NCBI RefSeq assembly: GCF_000327385.1
Contig: NW_008709781.1
Location: 1,303,282 to 1,367,281, forward strand
Reading direction: 5' to 3'
Length of the DNA stretch: 64,000 nt
Source: Lottia gigantea
Taxonomy: Eukaryota > Mollusca > Gastropoda > Lottiidae
In this document: in pieces, positions 1 to 12,971 of the stretch
How the letters are laid out: each line of letters opens with the position of its first letter
How positions within the stretch are numbered: position 1 is the first letter of the stretch
Program-made: the position numbers and the translations under genes
The notes under the pieces: model-generated
What the model was told of the DNA's origin: nothing
The model's database searches: none
Seen by the model: the letters and a program-made list of their open reading frames with translations, nothing else

Positions 1-892
1 AATAACCTGCTTATATAAATTCATGATTCAAATGGCATTACATAAGCTTATATTGCACTTTTTTTCTTGAGATAACACATTTACATGTGCAGTTATACCT
101 TCAACTGACAGACAGCAAACATCCTGAGATGATAATGTATTGTCATTAGCTTAAAAAAGTCACCTTTCATATAAGTTCACTTATGTAACCAAAATTTCTT
201 CAATGCCACGCATGTAATGCTTTTCACAAGTCATTAAAAAACTGACATGTAAATATGCAAATTTTGGAATCTCTAAAGGTTTAAAATAATGGAGAATTTC
301 TTGCAAACTTTAACAAGAAGATTAGCCAGCGTGAATAGGTTCTGAGTTTCTTTTCTTCTGGTTGTATCACATCTTGTGACCTATAAAGTAGTGGCTGGTT
401 TTGCTGGTACTGATTTGTTTTTCTTGAATCTGTATATATTCTATCATATTGATATATTCTAATGCTCAAATCCATTGTCTCTACTTGTAACCTAGGCCAG
501 TGCTTTTAGTTCTATAGGAGAGTATCTCTTACAACATCCTACACTGTACCCCATTTACTAGTTATTAACAATTTCAAAGTGAATTTAGGCGCAAAATTTA
601 GAAAATGAGAGACAGACAGACAGAATGAGACAAACTATGATGACAGAACCATTAAGTTATATTTATTACTGAGCTTAAAAAAGTTGAAATAAGAATTTAA
701 AAAATACATGCCCACTTATATAACACAAAGTCGTTCAAAATTTATTATGCTCTTTAAATTAAAAAAACAATTTTCTTATTTATGCGAATTGTAAAAACAT
801 AAGACAATTTCTAGGCTTATATGATATGTGGTCATATATTCAAAGTCTGTCATTGATGTCCCAGACTGAAGCTGAGAAAACTTTCGCATCAT
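1..892. other. Intron sequence, no exon recognised
   Basis: AT-rich sequence continuing the last visible intron of the WDR-like gene. A 64-codon minus-strand frame at 281-475 has no WD signature and no convincing splice sites, so it is not called. Confidence 0.5.
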
Positions 893-2000
893 TTGTATAT
901 CATTACAGTATTTATATCATTACAGTATTTGCATACCCTTGTAGTATTTGCATTGAATTATTTAAATACCCTTGAATTACCCTTGCATCATTTGCATACC
1001 CTTGCATTATTTACATACCCTTATACAGTATTTGCATCCACCCTCACAGACAAAGTTTTTCTGGCAAAAATCTCATAACTAGATTAGAAATTCAGTCAAT
1101 TTCATATTTTTCCCCCCTACCCCTACAGTATTTGCATGCCCTCTTAGTATATTTACATATCCTTGCAGTATTTGCATACCAGTACCCTTGCAGTATTTGC
1201 ATACCAGTACCCTTGCAGTATTTGCATATCCTCTTATTATTTTTACAAACCCTTACAGTATTTGCATACCCTCCTCGTATATTAACATATCCTTACAGTA
1301 TTTGCATACCACTTCCCTTGCAGTATTTGCTTACCCTCTTAGTATTTTTACAAACCCTTACAGTATTTGCATACCCTCCTTGTATATTAACATTTCCTTA
1401 CAGTATTTGCATACCACTATCCTTGCAGTATTTGCATACCCTTGTAGTATTTTTACAAATCCTTACAGTATTTGCATACCCTCGTAGTATATTTACATAT
1501 CCTTGCAGTATTTGCATACCCTTGTAGTATTTTTACAAATCCTTACAGTATTTGCATACCCTCGTAGTATATTTACATATCCTTGCAGTATTTGCATACC
1601 CTTGTAGTATTTTTACAAATCCTTACAGTATTTGCATACCCTCGTAATATATTTACATATCCTTGCAGTATTTACATACCCTTGAAGTATATTTATATAC
1701 TCTTAGAGTATTTGCATACTCTCGTAGTATTTTTACAAATCCTTACAGTATTTGCATACCCTCGTAGTATTTTTACAAATCCTTACAGTATTTGCATACC
1801 CTCGTAATATATTTACATATCCTTGCAGAATTTGCATACCAGTACCCTTACAGTATTTGCATACCCTTGAAATATATTAACAAGCCCTTGCATTAATTTC
1901 ATACCATCTTAGTATATTTACATACCCTTACAGTATTTGCATACCCTCATAGCATATTTACATTCCTTTACAGTATTTACATACAACTGTAGTATTACCA
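893..2000. repeat. Minisatellite rich in ATTTGCAT octamers
   Basis: Degenerate tandem array of units around CAGTATTTGCATACC alternating with TAGTATATTTACATATCCTTG, in the last visible intron of the WDR-like gene. About 25 copies of the exact octamer ATTTGCAT are present, which is the reverse complement of the POU-factor site ATGCAAAT. Open frames across the array on the plus strand are translated repeat, not genes. Confidence 0.9.
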
Positions 2001-2065
2001 ATACCCTTGCAATATTCGCAGAAATTGAAGATCCCAAAAACAAGAGAATATCAAAGTAGAATTAC

Positions 2066-5000
2066 CTCCAGTGACTATAATGTTCTTTTCTTTCGAGAAA
2101 TCAAAACATTTGACTCCTTTATAAACTTTAAATACAGATTGATCAGCCTCTAGTCTAGATTTAGTATTGCTATACGCATAGAAACCTTTCTGTCTGGATC
2201 GATCTGACATTCCTACATCTTTCAACTCTTTTAGTTGTTGTTCAACATGTGTACTACCAGTGGTACAACCTAGTAATAAATATATGAAAAATTAAGCATT
2301 ACTAAAAATTGATTTAAAGACGAGTGCATGTAAACCGGTTGTACTATTTGTACTTTTGTTTTTATTAAACACTAGTTTATCTGTACTTCAAGTTATGAGT
2401 AAAGGAAGATGTCAAGAAAAAAGTGAAATATTTTTGATAGATCTCTGGCATTATTTTTATCTATAAAATCTCTTGATTTGAGCACGGAGCAGTACAAAAA
2501 ATACTGTGGATAATGCTACTACTTGATCTCAATTCCAGCTGCATTTTTTCATTTCTATAGTGAAAATCAAATTCACTTGGATATATCAGAATTACTGTTG
2601 CCATACTAATGTTCATGAAAAGAACTTTCCATCCATTTGGACGATGTCTTTTTATATAAATTTGTGAACTAGTTTGTCCAGTATAACTGGTATTGTGAAT
2701 ACACAACTATACAATATACTTATATTGTGGTATGTTGTATCAAGATCTATCCATTCACCAAAACATCATGTTAGTTCAGATGATTGTTCTTGATAACGAT
2801 ATTTTAAGTTAAATTCATACCTATTACTAGAGCTGTATTAGCATGATTAGAACATGAGATTACTTGTCTTATTTCATCATAATACTTCAACTAAAAAACA
2901 AATAAAAAATCAGTTGGGAAGTGAAACTAACATAGGTCGAGATAATGCCTTCGTATATTTTAACCTACTTTCATGATGGCGGGGGGCTGACTGGAACAGA
3001 GTCTCAAGTCTATCAGATAGTTTTATGAATCAACAAATTGAAATAAAAAAGTGTAAGCTAATGCTGCTCTCCTGGAAAAATTTCACCTATTGAACACTGA
3101 GTTTTTTTTAGCCCTAACAGGTGCAGATATAAATCTCCATTTCATTACACATCAAAATGAGACTGATGGTTACCAGAAAGTATTCTAACAATAAAAATTT
3201 GAAAATGCCCAAAGCTTGCAGATTTGCATAATTTAGCCTTCATCAAAAAACTTCCCTGTTTTATATAAATTTATATTTTACATTAAAAAAATAGTTCTTT
3301 TGATAAGATTCTCTTTTTATCATTTTTGAAACTTCAAATGTAAATATTTATTCAATAATGATAAAACTCTGTAGAAAAAATGTGACCGTGACTATGAGAA
3401 ACCTATTCAATCTCAAAAAAATTGATGCATGGAGTTGATTTTTAAAAATTTTGTTTCCTCATTCATATCTTGTGTTATCTTATCATGATGTGTTATTCAC
3501 CCTTTTCATTTATATAAGTAGACTTTAACAAGTAGAGCGAATATTTTCAGTGTAGGAAGGTCACAGTAAAGTACACTGATAAATAATGACTTGCCTGTTG
3601 TACCCAATCTCCATGGACCTGCCAACGTATAAACTGTACGTTTTGACCACTCGCTACTGTATCTAAACTTATACTCGCAATAAAACCATCATGTTTGGGC
3701 ATTTTCTTCCAGGTTCTACAAAATATAAACACAAATAAAGCAGAGCAATGGACTAGTTCATTCAGAGGCCTGTTGTTCACTGCTGACAGGTGCAATGAGT
3801 TCAAATCTCGCAAAAGGAAGGTATTTTCTGGTACTTGAAGTGTTTATTCTATACTGTCGACATTCCATGCAACATTGTACAAAATGGACAATAGGAACAT
3901 ACCTGAGACATTCACCCGTTGATTTAACAACTAATATATTAATACAACCCTGACTATCACCATATAATATCAAACATTCATCGTGACCAGTTGAACTGAA
4001 ATAATATCAACTAATATATTAATACAACCCTGACTATCACCATATAATATCAAACATTCATCGTGACCTGTTGAACTGAAATAATATCAACTAATATATT
4101 AATACAACCCTGATTATCACCATATAAAATCAAACATTCATCGTGACCTGTTGAACTGAAATAATATCAACTAATATATTAATACAACCCTGACTACCAC
4201 CATATAATATCAAACATTCATCGTGACCTGTTGAACTGAAATAATATCAACTAATATATTAATACAACCCTGATTATCACCATATAAAATCAAACATTCA
4301 TCGTGACCTGTTGAACTGAAATAATATCAACTAATATATTAATACAACCCTGACTACCACCATATAATATCAAACATTCATCTGACCTGTTGAACTGAAA
4401 TAATATCAACTAATATATTAATACAGCCCTGACTATCACCATATAATATTAAACATTATCGGAATTTATGACCTGTTGAACTGAAATAATGTCAAACTAT
4501 TTTTTGAATAATTTGAAATATCTGAAAGTTATTGTCATATGAATCCGATGACCACAAAAATAAGGGCCATAAGATTTCACTTTCCAGCATCCTTCAATCC
4601 ACATAATAATGTTGCTCAATAACAATTAGGCCTGTAAAGTGGTTAATAACAGACTATTGATGTCCTTCCCTTAAAGCTTTTATAACTTTAGAGCTCAGGG
4701 TCACAAATTACAAGTACTAGTAGGAGAAACTATGCTATGCATCAAAGTGCCAATTTGTCTAGTTTGGCCCCAATGGCTCTGTATCACCACACGCTCTAAA
4801 TTATATGCATTATTAATGGCATAGACTATATCAACCAAAGTATGCCTATCTGTAATCAGGATTTAAATAATCAATAACAAAAAGGAAACTTACCTATAAT
4901 CAAGCTTTAAAGGGACTGTCTCTAAGCCACTGATTTGACAATATGGTTCAAATGATGATAATTCAAAGAATTGTATCTCTCGATCACTGCAATGGTAAAA

Positions 5001-8000
5001 AAAAATGAAATGAAGTTTATCGTTCTACTTTTTTACCCCAGATTGGGCCTACCGCGATAGTAAAAACATCATTTAAACACTTTATCTCGTCGATATGCAT
5101 AGATGTAGGGCCCTCAAATGTTGTCAAACTGAAAGCTCCTCCACAAAAATAGGTTTACTTGTAAGAATTACTAAGCCAAAAGATGATTGTATTTGTGAAT
5201 TCAGATCATTAATAATTCAAGGGAATATTCTTTTAAAACGGAAATGTTATAACATTTTAACACTTACCCTGTTCCAATTATGATTTTATTAAAATGAGGC
5301 ATGATACAGAAATCTGTAATCCATTTTGGTTTGGTCCTGTTGTTTTGTTCAGAGTTCTAAAAATGAATAATCATATGCAGTATCATAATAAAACAAGCCA
5401 AAAAAAAAAAAAAATCACATTTATTCATAAAGGTATCAATTGCAAAAAAATTGTTTTTAAGAATTAAGAATGTTCCACATTTATAAAAGCGAACCATTTT
5501 TCTGAAGACAATATATTATGTGATGACCCGTGCATGCTACGGTAAGTATATGAAAATGTGACTATGTAACAATATATCGAACCAATTTAACACTTACCAC
5601 AACACTTCTGGTTCTTTTTAATTCACATGATGGTGACCAGAAAGATACCATTCCGTCCTAAAATATTCATATCAGTATCAAAAATTATTTCAGTATTTTA
5701 TTGTGTACATATAATAAATTCTGTTAGCAGAATCTGAATAGTGTTATGTCCTTGAAGTATGCAAAATAGATTTGATGCATACTCTCTGTTTTTATCTAAC
5801 AAGAAAATTTGGTTGATTTGTCATTCTAGGTTAAAAGATCACAAGAAAAAAACTTATTTTTTATAATATAGTTATGTATATCATTTTCAAAAAGATACAA
5901 TACGACTAACCTGACTACAAGCTATAAAAGTGCCATCAGGAGTATCAGTGATGCGTAAAATAGGGTCGCGATGTGGTAAATTCTCAATTTTAGCCGGTAA
6001 TTGAAATGCCACTTCCTTCGCTCGTAAATAGGAATCTTCTTTCTCGGCATATTCAAGTTGCATGTACGTACAGAACTCATCCCATGTTATAGCACCTTCA
6101 GATGACCAGTCTATTTTCATAAATAATGCATCAATTTGTTGTAACTGGAATAAAATGAATTAAACAATACTTCAGATACGTCATCTTTACAATGTCAAGC
6201 TATTACAAACTTTTTCTTAAACCTTGGCTGTAATAGTCACCTTTCTAGAAGCATGGAAGTTGCCAATGCACCAATTTGATTGGATTGTATGCAACCGAAT
6301 ACAGCAAATAACAGCCCTTGACAGAAAGGAGACACCATAAGTCATTTGCTCTGATTGGCTGTATTCACCTGTGCACAATCCAATAAAATTGCTGCATTGC
6401 ATGAAACAAGAAAAGTGACTATTGCAGAAGAAGTTTGTAATAGTTTGACATTGTGAAGCTGACTTCAGATAATATGCCACAACTTTCCACTTTTGTGTAG
6501 AATACCAGATGATCAAAGGTCATCATTCAGCCTTACATGGATCATTTGCACTCATTCAATGAATGGAATAAAGCGCTTATAATACTTTTACATTGATACT
6601 CATCTATAAATCAGGAAATGGATAGCAAACCCTTGTATTTTTCAGGTGCCATAAGATAAAAGATATAGTTTTTGACAGAGCAATTATTTTCATGTAATGC
6701 TGCCTATACCGAAAGGCTATAAATGAATGCATTTAAACTTTTTAAGTTGTAAGACTTCTTTACCTTGTTTGCTGATAGATGGAGCTGCTCTTTTAATAAA
6801 TCTTTGAATTCGTCTAACTCTAGACATCCTGTTTGGTTGACGTCTGCTGTTAAAAATGCTTTCTTTAATTCTTCAAGGGTATCAATATTAATCTTTTCTT
6901 CTATCTACAAATAGAGGCCCATACAAATAAAATAAGCTCAGATGTACTTATGTAACTTTAAGTACGGATCATTCTTGAATTTCTGATCTTAATGTTGAAT
7001 ATTTTCAACATTACTATTTCTGTAGAACATTTACTAGAATTATAAATTTTAGATAATCAGACTTTATTTCCAGGGATGTAAATCAACAAAAAAATTGACA
7101 AAAATGAAATCTTCCATAAAAAACATGAAAAATACAAATATGATATCCCCTTAATATATTGCTTTATTTGATGTCTACTGTAAAGGTGGTTACAGTGTGA
7201 AATCTATGGAAATCATTGTCATTTTTCAAACATTTAAACTTGTGTTCACAATACTAAACTATTCAACTATTTCTTTTGAATATCAAACTATATTACTTGT
7301 ACATCAAAACTATAGAAAATCAAACTTTTAAATAACCTTATACATGTATTATTTTATTTTAGAATCTTAAAGCATTGTTCATGATCAGCTTAATTTTTTA
7401 ATTGTTGGTCCAACTGAAGAAAATCCCATATATTTAAGCTAATGATCTTGTGAGTATAGTGAGGTATGTAGAATTCATTGTAGAACCAACTTGTTGGAAA
7501 CAGTTGTCATCATTTAACTTGATGACAATGTAGCCTAAATTGTTCAAACGTTGTGTACAATCAAGCTCCAGGAAAGTATTCCATAAAATTAATCTCCATT
7601 ATAAAATTAGATTTCTTCCCTTGAATATAGCGTACGGTTGTTTTTAAGTTAGCCATCCATTTCCTAAATATTAAATAGATGAAAATTTTTTATTATATAA
7701 ACTAGTTTTCAAAACATTTTCCAAAATTCAATTCTGTCTCAAAACTTCTCATCATTACAAATGATCTATTTCCATCTCGCTAATAATTTGTTAATATATT
7801 GTTAATAAAATAGATCAGCTAATGATATAATAGAGTAGTAATAACCTGCACTTATCAACTGTCTCTTATATAAATTATTGTTGGATGGGAAACACATGCG
7901 TTAGCCATCCATTTCCTAAATATTTAATAGATGAAAATATTTTATTATATAAACTAGTTTTCAAAACATTTTCCAAAATTCAATTCTGTCTCAAAACTTC

Positions 8001-11000
8001 TCATCATTACAAATGATCTATCTGAATTGTTGCGGTGGAGCCTAAGTGAGTAACAGTCTTGCTAGGAGAGGCTGGTTCCAGGCATATATCTAGATAGCCT
8101 TATAAGTTATGCAGATCATAAGGCATGACATAAAATAGCATCTAGTCTTGGGATGGGACAACAAAAAATCTCTTGGATGCTAAAGGCTCTATGATCCCCA
8201 TACAGCAGGAAATCTGCATATTTCAAAATCTCATTTCATGAGATAAGTAGAACTTAAAACTGTATTTCATTTGATTTCGTTTTTCAAAGAATTATATGCT
8301 AATGATCTAGTCCTACCTCTGTGGTATCACCATATTTTCCATATAGAAATATATTGTTGTTATGAAATGATTCATCAAGATGATTATCAACACTTTGAGC
8401 ACCTTTCCGATCATCGCTAGATAACGATGAAAACTTTGAAATATTTCCATAGCAGCATACTGACCGTGAAGAAAATCGTTTAAATCCTGTTACTAAAGGT
8501 AGATTATCATTCAAATACAGCTTGGTGTTACTTTCCATTATGCGGCTAACAGATTCAAAAATAATCTCTATTTTCCACAGTAAAGATTCCCAATCTGAAG
8601 CCGGAAAGAATTTCTTATGTGTGAACCTGTTTTGAAACACACATCTTTATCTTTTTTTCCACTTTTCACAAAATTGACAGTCTGTCACCAGGAACCACAC
8701 ACCATAAAACTATGGAGATTTACAATTATAAGATATTCCACTTAAATTTTACCAAAGTTAGATCTTAATTCCAAGGTAAATTTGCAGGAAACATAATTAA
8801 GAGCAATAAATCAAGATCTGTCACTGAACTCTGGTAATCAACAGGAATTTATTAAAATAGGTTCCCACCAATACAGATCACAAAAATAGTTTTCATGGAA
8901 TTATTTACATGTTGTGCAACAGATTATTCATTAACATGAATATAATCTTATATATGTTTTCTGGCAGTAAAATGAATAATTGGACAGAGACAGTTTGTTT
9001 TACTAATAATCTATGTAAAAACCTGACAATCTTTCAAAGAGCGGAAAATTCTTAAAAGACATTGAAGCTAGCTAGGATTTCCGTTTAAACAAAATATCTA
9101 AAAGTCTACCTAAGACTTTGTCATCTTTAGAAAAGAGAAATAAATCTATACCTTGAAAGTCTAAAAGACCTGGGAATCTATCTTTAAAGTATTTAAACTC
9201 ACTGTAATAAAAGTCAATAAATGTCCAGTAATGAAGATATAAACAATAGTTTTCACTTCCACCTTTATTAAACTGATTATTTATTATCAAATAGTGTGAC
9301 CAATCTCAGTTATAGTTACTTAAAAACTCGTCATGAAAATAACCTTTCTCAAATAAGACATCATACATCCTTCAAACAATGAAAAGTTAACTTATTTTTC
9401 ATTTTATTTTGTTAACTTCTGAAATATTATCAGCAAAATCAGAGAAAAGGTGATATTGATACCATTTGTATTTCTTTGAATTTGAGCTATATTTTTGTGT
9501 CAATAAAACAGCATGACCAGATTACCTGATACTCTTGGCGACTGGGTTTGTCAACTTAGCATCTCACTCACACAGCTTAAAATATTCAATTGAAGTAAAC
9601 ATTGTTGCCTAATTGATGCTCATCCAAAGTCACAAGGGGTGTGCCTGTGCGACGTGATTTAGAAATTTTTCTCCAATACCACTTACCTCACCCTTCACCA
9701 AGTGTAAATTTTGGGAAGAAACAGGACCATAAGTTTTAAGAGCTGCTGCTTCATTGATAGGACGTTTGTTTTGACCAGGTCTTTCATCAACATAAAATAA
9801 TAATTTCCGTCCCATTTTAAATGTTGATGTCAGAGTTGACCATTTGGATCTGGCAATTTCAGATCGGGATTGCACTGACTCTAAATCTGGTTTAAAATTC
9901 TCCATTTCTATCTAAACTCCTAACTATTTATGAAATCAATTTAAAAAACAAATTACTTAAGATGATTTAAGGCCAATTAACAGTTCTGATAAAATGTCTA
10001 TAATAAACAATTTACATTTTCCATAAATATACAAACCAAGCTTAAAAATAGCAAGTGTACTTTCAATAGTCAGTTAGCTAAACAATCAGGTCAACTCTTG
10101 ACATCACAATATAATATGGAGCAGCACATCTATTACTAGTTGCTTGAAAAACTCTCAAAAATGGTCATCTAATCCATCAGACACTAAAACTTGATGTTCA
10201 CTTCAGATTACCTTTGAGAAAAAGATAAAAGTGAAGTGATTTGAAACAAGAATGAAGACTATATGGTAGCTATAAACAATATGAATAATTAAACATCTTA
10301 CTTAATCAAATATTTATCAATTAGCACATCAGCATTATTATTGTCTACCTATTGGTATTAACATCATCATTGTATTGTCATAAAAAAGGATCACTTTATT
10401 CTTCCAACAGGTGTTCCTTGCATTAAATCATTCACAAGAACAGTTGATTGCAAATAACAATGGGTGAAGAACTAGTATCAGTTCAGTTTCGGTTTTCTGA
10501 ACATCATTTACTAACAATGAATCACCTGAACATCATTTACAAATATTGGATCACATGAACATCATTTATTAACAATGGATCACCTGAACATCATTTACTA
10601 ACATTGGATCACCTGAACATCATTTATTAACAATGGATCACCAGAACATCATTTACTAACATTGGATAACCTGAACATCACCTACTAATGATGGATAACC
10701 TAAACATCATTTACTAACATTGGATAACCTGAACATCACCTACTAATGCTGGATAACCTAAACATCATTTACTAATGTTGGATAAGATGAAAATCCTTTA
10801 CTAATAATGGATCACCAAAACATTTACTAACCATGAATCATCTGAAAATCATTTATTAATATTGGATCACCTGAACAACATTTACTAATATTGGATTACC
10901 CGAACATCTCCTATTAACATTATTTTCTTACTCTGGATTACCTGGTGATCTTTTACTAACCTAAACATCATTTAATAATATTGGATCATCTGAACATCAT

Positions 11001-12971
11001 TTACTAACAATAGGTCACCTGATCATCATTTACTAACAATGGATCACCTGAACATCAGTTACTAACATTGGATCATATGAACATCATTTACTAATTTTGA
11101 ATCACCAGTGCTTCATTTACTAACATTGGGTCACCTCAACATCATTTACCAACCATGATTCATCTGAAAATCATTTATAAAATATTGGATCACCTAAACA
11201 TCATTTACTAACATAAGATCATCAGAAATCACTTACTCTGGAATACCTGGTGATCTTTTACTAACATTGGACTACCTGAACAACATCATTCACAAATATT
11301 GGATCACCCAAACACAATTTACTAATAATGGATCCACTGAACACCATAATAGATCACCTGAGCATCATTTACTAATAATGGATCCACTGAACACCATAAT
11401 AGATAACCTGAAATCATTTACTAACATTGGATCGCCTGAACATCATTAACAAACATTGGATCAACTTAATACCATAATAGATCACCTGAACATCATTTAC
11501 TAATAATGGATCCACTGAACACCATAATAGATCACCTGAACATCATTTACTAACATTGGATCACCTGAACATCATTTATTAATATTGGATAACCTGAACA
11601 TTGTTTACTAAGAATGGATCACACAAACACCATTTACTAATAATACTGGATCATCTTAACATTATTTTCTAATATTGGATCATCTGAACACCACAATAGA
11701 TCATCTGAACATAATCTACCCACATTGGATTTACTGACCCTCACTTACTATCATAGCATCACCTGGACTTCATTTACTTATATTGGGTCACCTGAACAAC
11801 ATTTACTAACAATGGATCACCTGAACATCATTTACTAATAATGGATCACCTGAACATCATTTACTAATAATGGATCACCGGAACATCATTTACTGATGTT
11901 GGATAATCTGAACATCATTTACTTAAATTGGATCACATGAGGCTTTTTTTTCTTTCTTGGAAAAAGGGAACATTTGACTCCATGCCAATTTTTATGAGTG
12001 CATGTATAAGTCATGTTTAATTCATTTACAATCTCATTCATAACATCTTTCATTCTTTGAAAAAAATTATGAGTTTAATACGAGAATGGAGTTGTATGTA
12101 CTTATGTTGTCAAGTGATATATATTTGACCGGTAGCAGATATATTAAGTGTTGGGCGAAGTGATTGATATAATCGCCTATTAGATCCCACGGGTATTGAT
12201 TATTAATCAAATACCTGAATTCATTACTAGATTATATATGACACGCGTCAGCCATGACAAGCCTTCACGATTTTACACCTTAATCTACAATGGTTGCTAC
12301 AACAAACCGCCATTTTGTGTTAAACGGTCACACAAAATAACAGTCTGCACGAATATGTCCATGAATAAATAATGTTTAACAAAATAAAGTCAACCATTCT
12401 GTTAAAAATAGTCAAATTTAAATGGCTTTTCATCAAGTCTTATACCCAACAAATACAAGATGTAACTGTAAACATAACTTGCAAAGAACTATCAACGAAA
12501 TATTGGCCCTATAAGACTAAATTGAAAATCTTCATGCATGCTAACAGGCCAACCTCGACAAGCTCTGATTCCACGTGACAAAACTTTATTAAAGTAACAT
12601 AAACTTACTTTTGATTTTAATTGATCTGACACGGTTCCCGTTGTAAATCCAGGTCGAATAATCGTTTCATCCTCCCCGACTCCATCCACGGCTGCTATTG
12701 TCAACCTTCTTGGATGTTTCACACTGTCATCAATTTCATTCTCTGCATTATTATAACTCTTAAATTTCCAGGCTCTCCTGGGACCTCCAGCCTGGGTAGC
12801 TGGTCTTTGTAACGGCAATCCAGTGTCGGGACCTCTAAACGAAGCCGTCGACGGTCTGTTGATATTTTTGTCAAATAATCCAGAGTTGAAAGAAGGGTGA
12901 GTCTGTAAGTTTGCTGCTGCTGATGATGGTCGAATCTTCTTCAGATTTTTTGATTCCTTCTCCTGCTTCAT
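2066..12971 (-). CDS. WD-repeat and EF-hand protein, WDR49/WDR64-like (3' end off window)
   Basis: Twelve exons were read on the minus strand: 12609-12971, 9687-9911, 8317-8626, 6764-6904, 5911-6144, 5598-5657, 5268-5356, 4894-4986, 3903-3995, 3595-3715, 2821-2890 and 2066-2269, about 667 codons. The N-terminus is basic and unstructured. Two EF-hand loops follow, DVNQTGCLELDE in exon 4 and DWSSEGAITWDE in exon 5, and then WD40-like segments (GTGDREIQFFELS, YGDSQGCINILVV). This order matches the WDR49/WDR64 family, which is linked to cilia and sperm flagella; that role is inferred from the family. The start is the first ATG of exon 1, and an upstream 5' exon is possible. Intron 10 has a GC donor (GCAAGT). 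Exon 2 ends in phase 0 but exon 3 needs two preceding bases, so a small exon between 8627 and 9686 is probably missing from this model. The last WD repeats lie left of the window. Confidence 0.8.
3927..4490. repeat. 80-bp minisatellite derived from a coding exon and its 3' splice site
   Basis: Seven copies at an 80-bp period; a shared landmark recurs near 3941, 4021, 4101, 4181, 4261, 4341 and 4419. The left-most copy is the true WDR exon 3903-3995. Each copy to its right carries, read on the minus strand, the acceptor TATTATTTCAG and about 69 bases of that exon, then restarts without a donor site. The copies are nearly identical, with one or a few substitutions each and a degraded last unit. 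Confidence 0.9.
6190..6453. mobile_element. MITE-like inverted-repeat element (family B), intronic
   Basis: The two ends are imperfect inverted copies of each other for about 100 bases. The left arm holds CAATGTCAAGCTATTACAAA, AATAGTCAC and TTTGATTGGATTGTA, and the right arm holds their complements. There is no coding capacity. A relative with the same core (TTTGATTGGATTGTA, GAATACAGC) lies at 44536-44766. The superfamily is not recognised. It sits in an intron of the WDR-like gene. Confidence 0.7.
7649..8023. repeat. Pair of 120-bp direct repeats
   Basis: About 120 bases starting AGCCATCCATTTCCTAAATA are repeated nearly perfectly at 7649-7769 and 7901-8023, with 130 bases of unrelated sequence between. 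They lie in an intron of the WDR-like gene. This looks like a recent segmental duplication, with no element signature seen. Confidence 0.85.
10497..11942. repeat. Minisatellite, about 28-30-bp unit, in WDR intron 1
   Basis: Around 45 degenerate units of the form ATTTACTAACATTGGATCA followed by CCTGAACATC. The small open frame at 11267-11449 is translated repeat. Confidence 0.9.

Noticed and set aside
281-475. 64-codon minus-strand frame as the last WDR exon
   Set aside because: No WD pattern and no phase-1 acceptor that joins exon 2066-2269.
1132-1807. Plus-strand frames rich in YLHTL/VFAYP repeats
   Set aside because: They are the translation of the ATTTGCAT minisatellite, open in more than one frame, with no start context or homology.
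9072-9290. Minus-strand frame with a good acceptor (TTTTATTACAG) and donor (CAAG|GTATAG) bounding a 50-nt segment at 9152-9201
   Set aside because: Tempting as the missing WDR exon, but its only open phase receives two bases and leaves one, which fits neither neighbour.
10497-11942. CRISPR-like regular repeats
   Set aside because: Units are degenerate, contiguous and without unique spacers, inside an animal intron.
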